A stretch of 64,000 nt of DNA from Xanthomonas hortorum. GTDB lineage: Bacteria; Pseudomonadota; Gammaproteobacteria; Xanthomonadales; Xanthomonadaceae. The notes beneath the pieces are model-generated. The model ran no database searches. It was not told the DNA's origin and saw only the letters and a list, made by a program, of their open reading frames with translations. Positions 49,125-59,471 of this stretch are shown piece after piece (the first letter of the stretch is position 1; each line of letters opens with the position of its first letter). Location: positions 186,001 to 250,000 of the forward strand of contig NZ_CP101417.1 of the NCBI RefSeq assembly GCF_024339125.1, written 5' to 3'. The position numbers were made by a program, and so were the translations under genes.

Positions 49125-50683
49125 ACACGACCGTATCCAACCAGACCCCGCGTATCCGAATTTTCGACACCACCCTGCGCGACGGCGAGCAATCCCCCGG
49201 CTGCAGCATGACGCCCCAGCAAAAGCTGGTGATGGCGCGCGCGCTGGACGAGCTCGGCGTGGACATCATCGAAACCGGCTTCCCGGCCAGCTCGCATTCC
49301 GACCGCGAAGCCGTCGCGATGATCGGCCGCGAGTTGCGTCGCCCCACGCTGGCGGTGCTGTCGCGCTGCCTGCAGGCGGATATCGAAACCTCCGCACGTG
49401 CACTGGAAGCAGCCGCCAATCCGCGCCTGCACGTATTCCTGTCCACCAGCCCATTGCACCGCGAGCACAAGCTGCGCATGAGCCGCGAGCAGGTGCTGGA
49501 ATCGGTGCACAGGCATGTGACGCTGGCGCGTGGCTACATCGACGATGTCGAGTTTTCCGCCGAAGATGCCACCCGTACCGAAGAGGATTTCCTGGCCGAG
49601 GTCACCCGCGTGGCGATCGCCGCCGGTGCCACCACGATCAATCTGCCGGACACGGTGGGCTTCACCACGCCAGAAGAAATCCGCGGCATGTTCGCGCGCC
49701 TGATCGCCAGCGTGGAAGGGGCCGACACCGTCATCTTCAGCGCGCACTGCCACAACGATCTGGGTCTGGCGGTGGCTAACTCGCTCGCGGCGATCGAGGG
49801 CGGCGCGCGCCAGGTCGAGTGCACCATCAACGGCATCGGCGAGCGTGCGGGCAACTGCGCGCTGGAAGAAATCACCATGGCACTGAAGGTGCGCGGTGCG
49901 TTCTACAACATCGATACCGAGATCAACACGCCGCGCATCGTGTCCACTTCGCAGTTGCTGCAGCGCCTGGTCGGCATGCCGGTGCAGCGCAACAAGGCGG
50001 TGGTGGGCGGCAACGCGTTCGCGCACGAGTCGGGCATCCACCAGCACGGCATGCTGCGCCATCGCGGCACTTACGAAATCATGCGCCCGGAAGACGTGGG
50101 CTGGGAGTCCTCGCAGATGGTGCTGGGCCGTCACAGTGGCCGTGCGGCAGTGGAGCAGCGTCTGCGCGCCTTGGGCTATTTGCTGGAAGAAGACGAGGTC
50201 AAGCTGGTCTTCGAGCAGTTCAAGGCATTGTGCGAGAAGCAGCGCGTGGTTACCGACGCCGATCTGCAAACATTGATGCAGGATGCCACCGTGCAGGAGG
50301 GCTACCGCCTGGCGTCGATGACCATCAGCGATGTCGGCAGCCGCGCGAACGCGCTGGTGGAATTGTCCGATCCGGAAGGCAATCGCGTCGCCGAAACCGC
50401 GCAAGGCAATGGTCCGGTGGATGCGCTATTCGGTGCGCTGGCGTCGGCCACCGGTGTGAAGCTGGAGCTTGACAGCTATCAGGTGCACAGCGTGGGCATC
50501 GGCGCGGACGCACGTGGCGAAGCCAGCCTGAGCGTGCGCCACGACGGCGTGGAATACGAAGGCACCGGCACCAGCAAGGACATCATCGAAGCCAGCGCGC
50601 TGGCGTGGTTGGACGTGGCCAACCGACTGTTGCGTCAGCGCCAGCGTGGCGTGGTTGCTGGCAAGACGGCTGCGGTGGCGTAG
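49121..50683 (+). CDS. leuA: 2-isopropylmalate synthase
   Basis: A 520-residue enzyme with the HMGL/IPMS barrel signature [14 protein letters not shown] (15-28), the metal histidines in [10 protein letters not shown], and a C-terminal regulatory domain (about 390-520) for leucine feedback. It condenses acetyl-CoA with 2-oxoisovalerate. Start GTG 49121 overlaps the ilvA stop, preceded by GAGG. Last gene of the operon; a terminator follows. Confidence 0.96.
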   Translation: MNTTVSNQTPRIRIFDTTLRDGEQSPGCSMTPQQKLVMARALDELGVDIIETGFPASSHSDREAVAMIGRELRRPTLAVLSRCLQADIETSARALEAAANPRLHVFLSTSPLHREHKLRMSREQVLESVHRHVTLARGYIDDVEFSAEDATRTEEDFLAEVTRVAIAAGATTINLPDTVGFTTPEEIRGMFARLIASVEGADTVIFSAHCHNDLGLAVANSLAAIEGGARQVECTINGIGERAGNCALEEITMALKVRGAFYNIDTEINTPRIVSTSQLLQRLVGMPVQRNKAVVGGNAFAHESGIHQHGMLRHRGTYEIMRPEDVGWESSQMVLGRHSGRAAVEQRLRALGYLLEEDEVKLVFEQFKALCEKQRVVTDADLQTLMQDATVQEGYRLASMTISDVGSRANALVELSDPEGNRVAETAQGNGPVDALFGALASATGVKLELDSYQVHSVGIGADARGEASLSVRHDGVEYEGTGTSKDIIEASALAWLDVANRLLRQRQRGVVAGKTAAVA

Positions 50684-50712
50684 CGCTGTCATCTGCTAAA
50701 AGAAGTAAACCT

Positions 50713-50751
50713 GACGGCTAGCGGAGTGATCTGCTGGCCGTCTTGGTTTTT
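50713..50751 (+). terminator. terminator of the ilv-leuA operon
   Basis: GACGGC (50713-50718) pairs with GCCGTC (50737-50742), with inner AGC/GCT pairs, then TTGGTTTTT. Confidence 0.75.
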
Positions 50752-50783
50752 GGTGGTTGGTGATTTGAACGTTTTCTAAGAAT

Positions 50784-51302
50784 GCATTGTTTGCCGATCA
50801 GCAGCCGCGAAGAGTGGGAGCGCGTGCCGCATCGACCAATCTCACGCACGACGTCTGCCGGTTTCGCGCAAACGCCTCGATCACTGAGGGCGCTTGCACG
50901 CGTACCGGCGTGGGACACGCCGCAAGTACGTCCGTGTAGGCTCTTACGCGGCATCCATGCCGCGTAAGGTCCCACGCCGGTACACGCGCAAGCACCTCCG
51001 AATATTGTTGGTGGCTGAAGGAGAAGCGTTACTTGATTGATTGATCATGCTTTGGAGCGCGACCTTCGCTGGCGGAATCATGGCAAAGCATTAGACGAAA
51101 AACTGCATCGACTACCGACTACCGACTGGGGAATCTGCAAGCATTACGCCTACCAAAAGGCATTGCTTGCCGATCAGCCGCCGTGAAGAGTGGGAGCGCG
51201 GTGTCGCATCCGGGGGCGGGACCGTGTGGCGGCATGGATGCCGCCACCGAGCCTACATGGACGTACTTGCGGCGTGTCCCGACACTGGATGCGGCACCGC
51301 GC
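50784..51302. repeat. paired hairpin element (E and F) plus 48-bp direct repeats
   Basis: E (50892-50993) and F (51196-51302) are oppositely oriented hairpins with the family core. E has GTAG before CTTACGCGGCAT and outer stem GTCCCACGCCGGTAC (15 bp perfect) extended by CGCAAGC. F has outer arms 51196-51211 with 51287-51302 (one G-T pair) and terminal stem TGGCGGCAT. A nearly identical 48-bp stretch occurs at 50784-50832 and 51160-51209, ending GAAGAGTGGGAGCGCG. The 709-bp gap between convergent leuA and leuB has no gene. Confidence 0.85.
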
Positions 51303-51315
51303 TATCGATGACCCT

Positions 51316-51357
51316 CAAAAACGAAAGCGGCCATCGCCCAATAAAGCGATGACCGCT
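51316..51357 (-). terminator. terminator of the leuC-leuB operon
   Basis: On the minus strand AGCGGTCATCGC pairs with GCGATGGCCGCT around a TTTATTGG-type loop, and TTTCGTTTTT follows. It lies 36 bp after the leuB stop. Confidence 0.82.
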
Positions 51358-51392
51358 GCTAGCTCAACGAAAGACAAGCTGTACGATCACGC

Positions 51393-52466
51393 TTACAGCG
51401 CAGCAACCACCGCATCACCCATCGCGACCGTGCCAATCTTGGTAGTGCCTTCCGACCAGATGTCGGCGGTGCGCAGGCCTTGGTCGAGTACCTTGCCGAC
51501 CGCTTGTTCGATCGCATCAGCTGCAGCAGATTGCGCAAACGTATAGCGCAACATCATCGCCACCGACAGGATGGTCGCCAACGGATTGGCAATGCCCTGC
51601 CCTGCGATATCCGGTGCCGAGCCATGACACGGCTCGTACATGCCTTTGTTGTTGGCATCCAGCGAGGCCGAGGGCAGCATGCCGATCGAGCCGGTGAGCA
51701 TGGATGCTTGATCGGACAGGATGTCGCCGAACATGTTGTCGGTCACGATCACGTCGAACTGCTTGGGTGCGCGCACCAACTGCATGGCCGCGTTGTCCAC
51801 GTACATATGCGATAGCGCAATGTCCGGATAATCCTTCGCGACTTCCTCCACCACTGCACGCCATAGCTGGCTCGATGCCAAGACGTTGGCTTTGTCGACC
51901 GAACACAGCTTCTTGCCGCGCAAACGCGCCATCTCGAAGCCGGCCTTGGCGATGCGACGGATCTCGCTTTCGCTGTACGGCAAGGTGTCGTAAGCCTGAC
52001 GCTCACCATTTTCCAATGTGCGCGTACCACGCGGTTGGCCGAAGTAAATGCCGCCGGTGAGCTCGCGCAGGATCAGTAGATCCAGCCCCGCAACCACCTC
52101 CGGCTTGAGCGTGGAGGCGTCGGCCAGCTGCGGATACAACAGCGCAGGACGCAGGTTGGCGAACAAGCCCAGCTGCGAGCGGATCTTGAGCAGGCCACGT
52201 TCCGGACGCAGCGATGGATCGATGGTGTCCCATTGCGGCCCGCCGACCGCGCCCAACAGCACCGCATCGGCAGCGCGCGCGCGCTCCAGTGTTTCGTCGG
52301 CCAGCGGGCTGCCGTACTTGTCGTAGGCCGCGCCACCCAGTTCGTCGTACACCAGGGTGAAACCCAGGCCATGTTGCGCATCGATCCGCGTCAGCACCTT
52401 GACCGCTTCGGCCATGATCTCCGGGCCGATGCCGTCGCCGGGAAGAATCAAAATCTGCTTGCTCAT
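51393..52466 (-). CDS. leuB: 3-isopropylmalate dehydrogenase
   Basis: A 357-residue NAD-dependent decarboxylating dehydrogenase with [14 protein letters not shown] (7-20), [16 protein letters not shown] (about 103-118), metal/substrate region [14 protein letters not shown] and the NAD loop [11 protein letters not shown]. It oxidises 3-isopropylmalate in leucine synthesis. GAGGA precedes ATG 52466. It is the last gene of a minus-strand leuC-leuD-methyltransferase-leuB cluster. Confidence 0.96.
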   Translation of the reverse strand: MSKQILILPGDGIGPEIMAEAVKVLTRIDAQHGLGFTLVYDELGGAAYDKYGSPLADETLERARAADAVLLGAVGGPQWDTIDPSLRPERGLLKIRSQLGLFANLRPALLYPQLADASTLKPEVVAGLDLLILRELTGGIYFGQPRGTRTLENGERQAYDTLPYSESEIRRIAKAGFEMARLRGKKLCSVDKANVLASSQLWRAVVEEVAKDYPDIALSHMYVDNAAMQLVRAPKQFDVIVTDNMFGDILSDQASMLTGSIGMLPSASLDANNKGMYEPCHGSAPDIAGQGIANPLATILSVAMMLRYTFAQSAAADAIEQAVGKVLDQGLRTADIWSEGTTKIGTVAMGDAVVAAL

Positions 52467-52503
52467 GCAATCCTCGTGAGTTGGCGCCGTAACGCCCTGA
52501 AAA

Positions 52504-53289
52504 TCAACGTGCTGCCCATACCACCAGCACATCAGTGCTGAAGGAACCATCGGCGGCAATCTGAAAGTAGTCGCGGACCTCGTTCACCGCCGCGTCCTGC
52601 AATGCGCGAATGGCCGCGCGTAATACCTCCGGCGTGCGCATGCGCTCTACCCAGCTCAGATAGTCCAGCTGCAGCCGTTGGCACTGATGACGCTGCACCT
52701 GCAAGCCGGCATCGCCCAGCATCTGCAACCATTGCGCCACACTGTAGTCGCGCACATGGCTGGTATCGCGCAGCAGCTCGATCGCCTGCAGGTGCGTGTC
52801 CAGCAATGGCAGCCCAGGCGCCACCACATCGATAAAGGCAGCAATCCCGCCTGGCCGCAACACGCGCCGCACTTCGCGCAGTGCCTGTCCCAGGTCGCTC
52901 CAATGGTGCGCCGAGTAGCGGCTGACCACGGCATCCAGGCTGCCGCTCTCGAACGGCAAGCGCTCGGCGATACCTTGCATGGTGCGCACCTGCGTCAGCC
53001 CACGCTCGGCGGCGGTGGCCGCCACAACGGTGAGCATGTCGGCAGACAGATCATAGGCCACCACCTCGGCCATCAACGGCGCCAGCTGGAAACTCACATG
53101 CCCGGCACCGCAGCCCAGGTCGAGCAATCGGCCGTTGCGATGACCGGCCAGACCAGCGCGGAGTTCGGCGAACTCTGCGCCTTGCGCATGCACGTCGCTA
53201 TGCAGATAGGCCTGCGCCTGCGGCCCGAACTGCGCAGCAACATGCGCACTCTGCGCTCCCGCATCGGTGGCGTTGGCAACCGAGTTCAC
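52504..53289 (-). CDS. class-I SAM-dependent methyltransferase within the leu cluster
   Basis: A 261-residue methyltransferase. SAM motif I is [10 protein letters not shown], with the post-[12 protein letters not shown] and motif VLRPGG further on. The closest general types are UbiE/BioC-like small-molecule methyltransferases; substrate not identifiable. The frame is open upstream, but GTG 53289 overlaps the leuD stop (GTGA), suggesting coupled translation. It lies between leuD and leuB, an extra gene relative to canonical leuCDB operons. Confidence 0.82.
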   Translation of the reverse strand: MNSVANATDAGAQSAHVAAQFGPQAQAYLHSDVHAQGAEFAELRAGLAGHRNGRLLDLGCGAGHVSFQLAPLMAEVVAYDLSADMLTVVAATAAERGLTQVRTMQGIAERLPFESGSLDAVVSRYSAHHWSDLGQALREVRRVLRPGGIAAFIDVVAPGLPLLDTHLQAIELLRDTSHVRDYSVAQWLQMLGDAGLQVQRHQCQRLQLDYLSWVERMRTPEVLRAAIRALQDAAVNEVRDYFQIAADGSFSTDVLVVWAAR

Positions 53290-53933
53290 TGCAGTGCGCC
53301 GAACAACCACGGTTGACGCGCGCGATGGCCTTGTTCGAAGCGGCCGATCGCATCGGCGTCCTGCAAGGTCAGGCCGATGTCGTCCAGCCCGTTGAGCAGG
53401 CAGTGCTTGCGGAAGGCGTCGATGTCGAAGCTGTATTCCACGCCATCGGGCCGGCGCACGCGCTGCGCGTCCAGATCCACGGTGAGTTGGTAGCCCTCGG
53501 TCGCCAGGCATTGTTGGAACAACGCATCCACTTCCGCTTCGGCCAGCACGATCGGCAGCAGGCCGTTCTTGAAACTGTTGTTGAAGAAGATGTCGGCAAA
53601 GCTCGGTGCAATCACTGCGCGAAAGCCGTATTCGTCCAGAGCCCACGGCGCGTGCTCGCGCGAGGAACCGCAGCCGAAGTTTTCGCGTGCCAGCAACACA
53701 CTGGCGCCTTGATAGCGGGGGAAATTGAGCACGAACTCCGGGTTGATCGGGCGCTGGCTGTTGTCGCGACCAGGTTCGCCGATATCCAGATACCGCCACT
53801 CGTCGAACAGGTTCGGACCGAAGCCGGTGCGCTTGATCGACTTGAGGAATTGCTTGGGAATGATCTGGTCGGTATCGACGTTGGCGCGATCCAGCGGCGC
53901 GACCAGTCCGGTGTGTTGGGTGAAAGGGGTCAT
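53286..53933 (-). CDS. leuD: 3-isopropylmalate dehydratase small subunit
   Basis: A 215-residue LeuD with [20 protein letters not shown] (18-37) and the [14 protein letters not shown] (about 85-98) signature. With LeuC it isomerises 2- to 3-isopropylmalate. It begins 66 bp after leuC, across a repeat array, and overlaps the methyltransferase gene. Confidence 0.96.
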   Translation of the reverse strand: MTPFTQHTGLVAPLDRANVDTDQIIPKQFLKSIKRTGFGPNLFDEWRYLDIGEPGRDNSQRPINPEFVLNFPRYQGASVLLARENFGCGSSREHAPWALDEYGFRAVIAPSFADIFFNNSFKNGLLPIVLAEAEVDALFQQCLATEGYQLTVDLDAQRVRRPDGVEYSFDIDAFRKHCLLNGLDDIGLTLQDADAIGRFEQGHRARQPWLFGALQ

Positions 53934-53942
53934 TAGGAGTGC

Positions 53943-54033
53943 CGGGATTAGGGATTGGTAATTGGGGATTCGAAAAAGCTGGAATGCGCAGACCGGTCTT
54001 TACGAATCCCGAATCCCCACTCCCAAATCCCCA
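53943..54033. repeat. inverted GGGATT-type arrays reaching into leuC
   Basis: A left array of GGGATTAGGGATTGG units (53949-53972) faces a right array of CGAATCCCGAATCCCC units (54004-54032) and they are imperfectly complementary. The right array covers the leuC stop and encodes its last residues (DLGVGIRDS). The same repeat type is found at 4.3 and 10.2-10.4 kb. Confidence 0.65.
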
Positions 54034-55448
54034 AGCTCACGCACATCAACGAAGTGACCACAGACCGCAGCAGCCGCTGCCATCGCCGGGCTGACCAGAT
54101 GGGTGCGACCACCGGCGCCCTGGCGGCCTTCGAAATTGCGGTTGGAAGTGGAAGCGCAATGCTCGCCGCTGCCCAGCTTGTCCGGGTTCATCGCCAGACA
54201 CATCGAGCAACCCGGCTCGCGCCATTCGAAGCCGGCGTCCAGAAACACCTTGTCCAGGCCTTCGGCTTCGGCCTGCGCCTTGACCAGGCCCGAGCCCGGC
54301 ACCACCAATGCTTGCTTGATGGTGGAAGCGACCTTGCGGCCCTTGGCAACCGCAGCGGCGGCACGCAGGTCTTCGATGCGCGAATTGGTGCACGAGCCGA
54401 TGAACACCCGATCCAGATGGATGTCGGTGATCGGCTGATTGGCCCGCAAACCCATGTATTTCAGCGCGCGCTCGATCGAGTCGCGCCTGGTCGGATCCTG
54501 TTCGGCGGCCGGATCCGGCACGTGCTGATCCACCGCCAGCACCATCTCCGGCGAAGTACCCCAGCTGACTTGCGGCTTGATGTCTTCGGCGCGCAGTTCC
54601 ACAACAGTGTCGAAGTGCGCATCGGCATCGGACACCAGCGTGCTCCACAACGCGACCGCCGCATCCCAGTCGGCGCCCTTGGGTGCGAACGGGCGGCCTT
54701 TGACGTAGGCAATCGTCTTGTCGTCCACCGCCACCATGCCGACGCGCGCGCCGGCTTCGATGGACATGTTGCAGATGGTCATGCGGCCTTCGATCGACAA
54801 ATCGCGGATCGCGCTGCCTGCAAATTCCAGCGCATGGCCGTTACCGCCAGCGGTGCCGATCTTGCCGATCACCGCCAGCACGATGTCCTTGGCGGTCACG
54901 CCGAACGGCAGCGTGCCCTCCACCCGCACCTGCATGTTCTTCATCTTCTTAGCGATCAGGCATTGCGTGGCCAGCACATGCTCGACCTCCGAGGTGCCGA
55001 TGCCATGCGCCAGCGCGCCGAACGCGCCGTGCGTGGAGGTATGCGAATCGCCGCAGACCACGGTCATGCCCGGCAAGGTGGCGCCCTGCTCCGGGCCGAC
55101 CACATGCACGATGCCTTGCCGCGTATCGTTCATCTTGAACTCGAGGATGCCGAAGTCGTCGCAGTTCTCGTCCAGGGTCTGCACCTGCAAGCGCGAGACT
55201 GCGTCGGTGATCGACTCCAGCCCGCCCTGGCGCTCGGCGCGCGTGGTCGGCACGTTGTGGTCGGGCGTGGCGATATTGGCGTCGATGCGCCACGGTTTGC
55301 GCCCGGCCAGGCGCAGGCCTTCGAAAGCTTGCGGCGAGGTCACTTCGTGCAGGATGTGGCGGTCGATATAGATCAGCGACGAACCATCGTCACGGCGCGT
55401 GACCTCGTGCAATTCCCACAACTTGTCGTACAGCGTCTTGGCAGTCAT
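54000..55448 (-). CDS. leuC: 3-isopropylmalate dehydratase large subunit
   Basis: A 482-residue aconitase-family subunit. The [4Fe-4S] ligands lie in [15 protein letters not shown] and [13 protein letters not shown], with [17 protein letters not shown] near the start. It forms the isopropylmalate isomerase with LeuD. The C-terminal residues after FVDVREL appear to come from the repeat array. Divergent LysR gene upstream is the likely regulator. Confidence 0.96.
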   Translation of the reverse strand: MTAKTLYDKLWELHEVTRRDDGSSLIYIDRHILHEVTSPQAFEGLRLAGRKPWRIDANIATPDHNVPTTRAERQGGLESITDAVSRLQVQTLDENCDDFGILEFKMNDTRQGIVHVVGPEQGATLPGMTVVCGDSHTSTHGAFGALAHGIGTSEVEHVLATQCLIAKKMKNMQVRVEGTLPFGVTAKDIVLAVIGKIGTAGGNGHALEFAGSAIRDLSIEGRMTICNMSIEAGARVGMVAVDDKTIAYVKGRPFAPKGADWDAAVALWSTLVSDADAHFDTVVELRAEDIKPQVSWGTSPEMVLAVDQHVPDPAAEQDPTRRDSIERALKYMGLRANQPITDIHLDRVFIGSCTNSRIEDLRAAAAVAKGRKVASTIKQALVVPGSGLVKAQAEAEGLDKVFLDAGFEWREPGCSMCLAMNPDKLGSGEHCASTSNRNFEGRQGAGGRTHLVSPAMAAAAAVCGHFVDVRELGDLGVGIRDS

Positions 55449-55527
55449 TGCAGCAACCCGATTGGCGGATGGTGGGTGCGCCCACCTGGCTGAGTTCGAT
55501 GCTAGGAGCTTGCCTTGGATAACGCAA

Positions 55528-55555
55528 ATTCATATTGTTTATTCAACAAATGAAT
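55528..55555. promoter_or_regulatory. 28-bp palindrome, candidate LysR-type operator
   Basis: ATTCAT (55528-55533) and ATGAAT (55550-55555) bracket TTGTT/AACAA arms around a TATTC centre. This AT-rich near-perfect palindrome lies in the 120-bp divergent gap, 13 bp before the LysR start and about 80 bp before leuC. LysR-type proteins bind such dyads next to divergently transcribed targets. Confidence 0.65.
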
Positions 55556-55568
55556 TTCAGGAATAGTG

Positions 55569-56453
55569 ATGGACCTGGGCAGCCTCAGCGCGTTCGTGGC
55601 AATTGCCGAGAGCGGTAGCTTCTCTGCCGCCGGCGAGGCGCTGCACCTCACCCAGCCGGCGGTGAGCAAGCGCATTGCCTTGCTGGAAGGGCAATTGTCT
55701 GCGCGCCTGTTCGACCGCCTCGGCCGCCAGGTGGTGCTGACCGAAGCCGGCCAGGCCCTGCTGCCACGCGCGCAACGCATCCTGGCCGAGCTGCAGGACA
55801 CCCGCCGCGTGCTGGAACACCTTGGTGCGGCGGTCGGCGGGCGCCTGAGCCTTGCCACCAGCCACCACGTGGGCCTGCATCGCCTGCCCGCCCTGCTGCG
55901 CCGCTTCGCCGCAGAACATCCGCAGGCGGCGCTGGACATCCAGTTCCTGGACTCGGAACTGGCCTATGCAGCCGTGCTGCGCGGGGAGGTGGAACTGGCG
56001 GTGACCACGCTGGCACCGGACACGCGTGCGCCGCTGCGCGCGCAGCCGATCTGGCACGACCGCCTGCAGTTCGTGGTGGCACCGGATCATCCGTTGGCGT
56101 CACTGCGCGCAGTGACGCTGGAGGATGTGGTGGCGCACCCGGCGGTGCTGCCGGACCCAGGCACCTTCACCCATCGCATCGTCGCCGGCCTGTTCGCCGA
56201 GCGCGGGCTGGTGCCAAGCCTGCGCATGACCACCAATTATCTGGAGACGATCAAGATGCTGGTGTCGGTGGGCCTGGCCTGGAGCGTGTTGCCGGAGCGC
56301 ATGATCGATCATCAGATCGTGGCGCTGCCGCTGGCCGATGTCGCGCTGTCGCGCGAGCTGGGTTGCGTGACGCATGGCGGGCGCACCTTGTCCCGGGCCG
56401 CGCAGGCATTTGTTGCGCTGTTGCATGCGCAGGCGGATCAGGGGCAGCTGTAA
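55569..56453 (+). CDS. LysR-type transcriptional regulator, divergent from leuC
   Basis: A 294-residue LTTR. The HTH is FSAAGEALHLTQPAVSKRI (about 19-37), and the C-terminal substrate-binding domain has LRLSLATSHH-type start (GRLSLATSHHVGLH) and typical LTTR wording. It is transcribed away from leuCDB and probably senses a leucine-pathway intermediate such as 2-isopropylmalate (analogy with LeuO/LeuR-like systems; not shown). ATG 55569 is preferred to the preceding GTG. Convergent with the GGDEF gene. Confidence 0.88.
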   Translation: MDLGSLSAFVAIAESGSFSAAGEALHLTQPAVSKRIALLEGQLSARLFDRLGRQVVLTEAGQALLPRAQRILAELQDTRRVLEHLGAAVGGRLSLATSHHVGLHRLPALLRRFAAEHPQAALDIQFLDSELAYAAVLRGEVELAVTTLAPDTRAPLRAQPIWHDRLQFVVAPDHPLASLRAVTLEDVVAHPAVLPDPGTFTHRIVAGLFAERGLVPSLRMTTNYLETIKMLVSVGLAWSVLPERMIDHQIVALPLADVALSRELGCVTHGGRTLSRAAQAFVALLHAQADQGQL

Positions 56454-56456
56454 ACA

Positions 56457-59400
56457 TCACCGCCCCACCAAGCGATCCCGCCCCTGCCGCTTGGCTTGAT
56501 ACAGACGGCGATCGGCCAATGCCAGCAATTCGCGCCGGCTCGGGGCTTCATCGCTCATTGCCATGCCCATGCTGGCGGTGCAACGCACGGTGGTGCCCTG
56601 CGCGTCGACATCGATCGTTGCAAGCCGTTGGCGCATGCGCTCGAACAGCGCGCGCGCCTGCGCCGCGTCCAGCCCGATGGCCGCCAGCAGGAACTCTTCG
56701 CCCCCGTGACGGGCGGCAAAGCACTGCGCCTGATCGTGTTCGCTCAACGCCTCGCCAATCGCAGACAACACCGCATCGCCGACCTCATGGCCGTAGGCAT
56801 CGTTGATGCGTTTGAAGTGATCGATATCCATCAGCGCCAACGCGAGGGCCGCACCACCGGCGCGCGCTTCGTCGAACCATTGCTGCAGCACGCGCTCGGC
56901 CTCGCGCCGGTTGGGCAGCGCGGTAAGCACGTCGTGGCTGGCGCGATACTCCAGCTGGCGCATCAACGCTTCGCGCTCCTGGCTGGCCTGCTGCAGCGCG
57001 AGGTTCTTGTCGCTCAACTCGCGTGTGCGCCGGTCGATCACCGTGTTGAGCTGACGCTGGCGTCGGCGGTAACTGGCCGTGCGCCATAAGTAAAACATGT
57101 AGATCACACTGCCCAGGCCAAGGATGCCCAGCGCGATCACTTCGCCACGCCGCCACCACGGCGGCGCCAGTTCGATGACCAGGCTGGATTCGCCCAGCAA
57201 CGCGGTCTGCCGCCAGTCCACCGGCAGCGACATCGCCTGCACACGGAAACGAAAACGGCCCGGCGGCAGATTGGTGTAGATCGCCTCGATGGCGCTGTCG
57301 GCATCCACCCACTCCGGATCGAAGCCTTCCAGCCGGTAGCGATAACGCACCTTGTCCGGCCCGCGAAAATTCAACCCGGCATAGCCAATGGCGATACGCC
57401 GGGTGTCTGCGCCAAACCGATGCGGGCCGTTCAACGGCTGCACCATGCCATCGACCAGCAAGCGCTCGAACACGATCGGCAAGCGATGGCCTTGCAAGGT
57501 GCCCACACGCGCCGGATCGATCACCCCCAGACCGGCTGCGGTCGGAAACAACAACTGCCCGGACTGTGTCATCCAGCCGGCCGGCGCGCTGCTGCCGTTG
57601 CCCTGATTGCCAGGCATGCCGTCGCTGCGATCCACCACTTCCACACTCAATTGGTCGCGCGTGCCCGCATCGAGCTGGTCGAAATCGCTGCGCGCGATGC
57701 GGAACACGCCATGGTTGCTCGACAACCAGAAATAGCCGCGGCCGTCGTCGATCACCCGAAACACCTTGTCGCGCGGCAGCCCGACCCGGTGGTCGTAGAC
57801 GCGGAATGTCTCTCCGCGCAAGCGCAACAGGCCGCGATCGCTGGCGATCCACAGATCGCCATTGGCATCGCGCAGGAAATCGAACGCGTTCTGCCCGGGG
57901 AAATCCTGCTCGCCCAGCCATGCGCGTGTGCTGCCGTCAGGCGACAGCGCGGTCATGCCGCGATCGGTGCCGCTCCACACAATCCCCTGCGCATCGCGAT
58001 ACAGCACCTGCACCGAACCGTCCGGCACGCCGTCGGCGGCGGTGTAGTGACGCGCCTTGCCGTTGCGCCAACGCACCAGCCCGGCGGTGGTGCCGATCCA
58101 CAGATCCTCGCCATCGGGCAGCACCGCGCGCACCGACATCGACGGCAAGCCCTCGGCTGCACCGATGCGCACCAGCACGCGGCCCTGCGCATCCAGACGC
58201 ACCACGCCCTGGCTATAGGTGCCGGCCCACACGCCGCCGTCGCCGGCGTCGGCCAGCGCCAGCACCGACTGTTCCAACACGCGCCCGCCCTCGCTGGGCG
58301 ACAACGACACCCGGCTGATCTGCTCGCCGCGCCAGCGGTCCAGGCCCACCGCGCTGCCCACCCACACCGTGCCATTGGGCGTCTGCAGCACGCTGCGCAC
58401 GTAATCGGAGGTGAGGCCATCCTCGTGGGTGACGCCATGCGCGGCGCCTTCGGCAACCCGGAACAAGCCGTGTGTGCTGCCGACCCAGATCAGGCCTTCG
58501 GCGTCTTCCAGCAAGGCCGGGCTGGCCACACCGGAAATGGCGATCTGCTCGTCCGGATCGTTTGCGCCGCTGTGCACCACCAGTAGCCCGGTCGACAGAC
58601 TCATCCATAGATGCCCGCGTCGATCCAGCAACAACGAATCCACGCGTTGGCCCTGACGGAAGCGTTGCAGGCCGCCGCCGCGGCTCCACCACCACACCCC
58701 GTCGTCGCCAGCCACCAGCAAACCGCCTTCACGGTCGCTGGCCAGCCGTCGCACCGGCGCATCGCGCATGCCATGCGCCTTGCCCCAGGCGGTTGCCTGG
58801 CTGCCATCCTGCGGCAGGCGATACAGCCCGACCTCGGTGCCCACCCACAGATCGCCACCTTCGTCGGCCGAGAGCGCGGTGACGCGTGCACGCGGCAGCC
58901 CGGCCTGGCGGCCCACATCCACCACCCGCCCATCGGCCTCGATCCGGTACAGCGTCTGCGGGGTGCCCACCCACAATGCGCCATCGGCACGCCGCAGCAA
59001 TGCACTCACCGCCAGATGCCGCGCGGAGGCATCGCCCAGCTGCTGCCAGTGGCCGTCCTGATAGTGGTAGACCCCATCGAACGCAGTGCCGAACAACATC
59101 CCGCCGGTGCTGTCGCGCACCACCACGAACACACCGCCCAGCTCGACGCCCGGGGTGTTCTGACGGTCGTAGACCGTGAAATCGCGGCCGTTGAAGCGCG
59201 CCACGCCTTCCCAGGTGCCGAGCCAGATCAGGCCGTCTTCGCCCTGCGCCACCGCATGCACCAGGTTGTGCGGCAGGCCGTCGTCCATGCTCCAGCGGGT
59301 GACGGTGTGATACGCGGTGTGTTTGAGCGGCTGGGCGAAGGCGGGCCAGGCGCCGAGCAGCACGCAGCACAGCAACGCACATCGCCACAGCGATGGCCAC

Positions 59401-59471
59401 AACGGCCCGATCCGCAGCACGTACCTGCTGCGGACGCAGCCTGTATGCGTTTGCGCCCCGACCCTGTCCAC
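56457..59471 (-). CDS. large membrane diguanylate-cyclase-like protein with periplasmic propeller
   Basis: A 1004-residue protein. It has an N-terminal signal/membrane region (ALLCCVLLGAWPAFA), about fourteen two-component-propeller-type repeats (GLIWLGTWEGVARFN, DLWVGTEVGLYRL, WVGSTHGLFRV), a Y_Y_Y domain, a transmembrane helix (VIALGILGLGSVIYMFYLW), a short coiled coil, then GGDEF with active motif GGEEF (about 923). No RxxD inhibitory site precedes it. It should make c-di-GMP in response to a periplasmic signal. GTG 59471 has GAGGGA upstream; GTG 59420 or TTG 59534 are alternatives. Confidence 0.87.
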   Translation of the reverse strand: MDRVGAQTHTGCVRSRYVLRIGPLWPSLWRCALLCCVLLGAWPAFAQPLKHTAYHTVTRWSMDDGLPHNLVHAVAQGEDGLIWLGTWEGVARFNGRDFTVYDRQNTPGVELGGVFVVVRDSTGGMLFGTAFDGVYHYQDGHWQQLGDASARHLAVSALLRRADGALWVGTPQTLYRIEADGRVVDVGRQAGLPRARVTALSADEGGDLWVGTEVGLYRLPQDGSQATAWGKAHGMRDAPVRRLASDREGGLLVAGDDGVWWWSRGGGLQRFRQGQRVDSLLLDRRGHLWMSLSTGLLVVHSGANDPDEQIAISGVASPALLEDAEGLIWVGSTHGLFRVAEGAAHGVTHEDGLTSDYVRSVLQTPNGTVWVGSAVGLDRWRGEQISRVSLSPSEGGRVLEQSVLALADAGDGGVWAGTYSQGVVRLDAQGRVLVRIGAAEGLPSMSVRAVLPDGEDLWIGTTAGLVRWRNGKARHYTAADGVPDGSVQVLYRDAQGIVWSGTDRGMTALSPDGSTRAWLGEQDFPGQNAFDFLRDANGDLWIASDRGLLRLRGETFRVYDHRVGLPRDKVFRVIDDGRGYFWLSSNHGVFRIARSDFDQLDAGTRDQLSVEVVDRSDGMPGNQGNGSSAPAGWMTQSGQLLFPTAAGLGVIDPARVGTLQGHRLPIVFERLLVDGMVQPLNGPHRFGADTRRIAIGYAGLNFRGPDKVRYRYRLEGFDPEWVDADSAIEAIYTNLPPGRFRFRVQAMSLPVDWRQTALLGESSLVIELAPPWWRRGEVIALGILGLGSVIYMFYLWRTASYRRRQRQLNTVIDRRTRELSDKNLALQQASQEREALMRQLEYRASHDVLTALPNRREAERVLQQWFDEARAGGAALALALMDIDHFKRINDAYGHEVGDAVLSAIGEALSEHDQAQCFAARHGGEEFLLAAIGLDAAQARALFERMRQRLATIDVDAQGTTVRCTASMGMAMSDEAPSRRELLALADRRLYQAKRQGRDRLVGR

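Noticed and set aside
48455..50404. 649-codon minus-strand frame across ilvA-leuA
   Set aside because: Antisense shadow of conserved biosynthetic genes.
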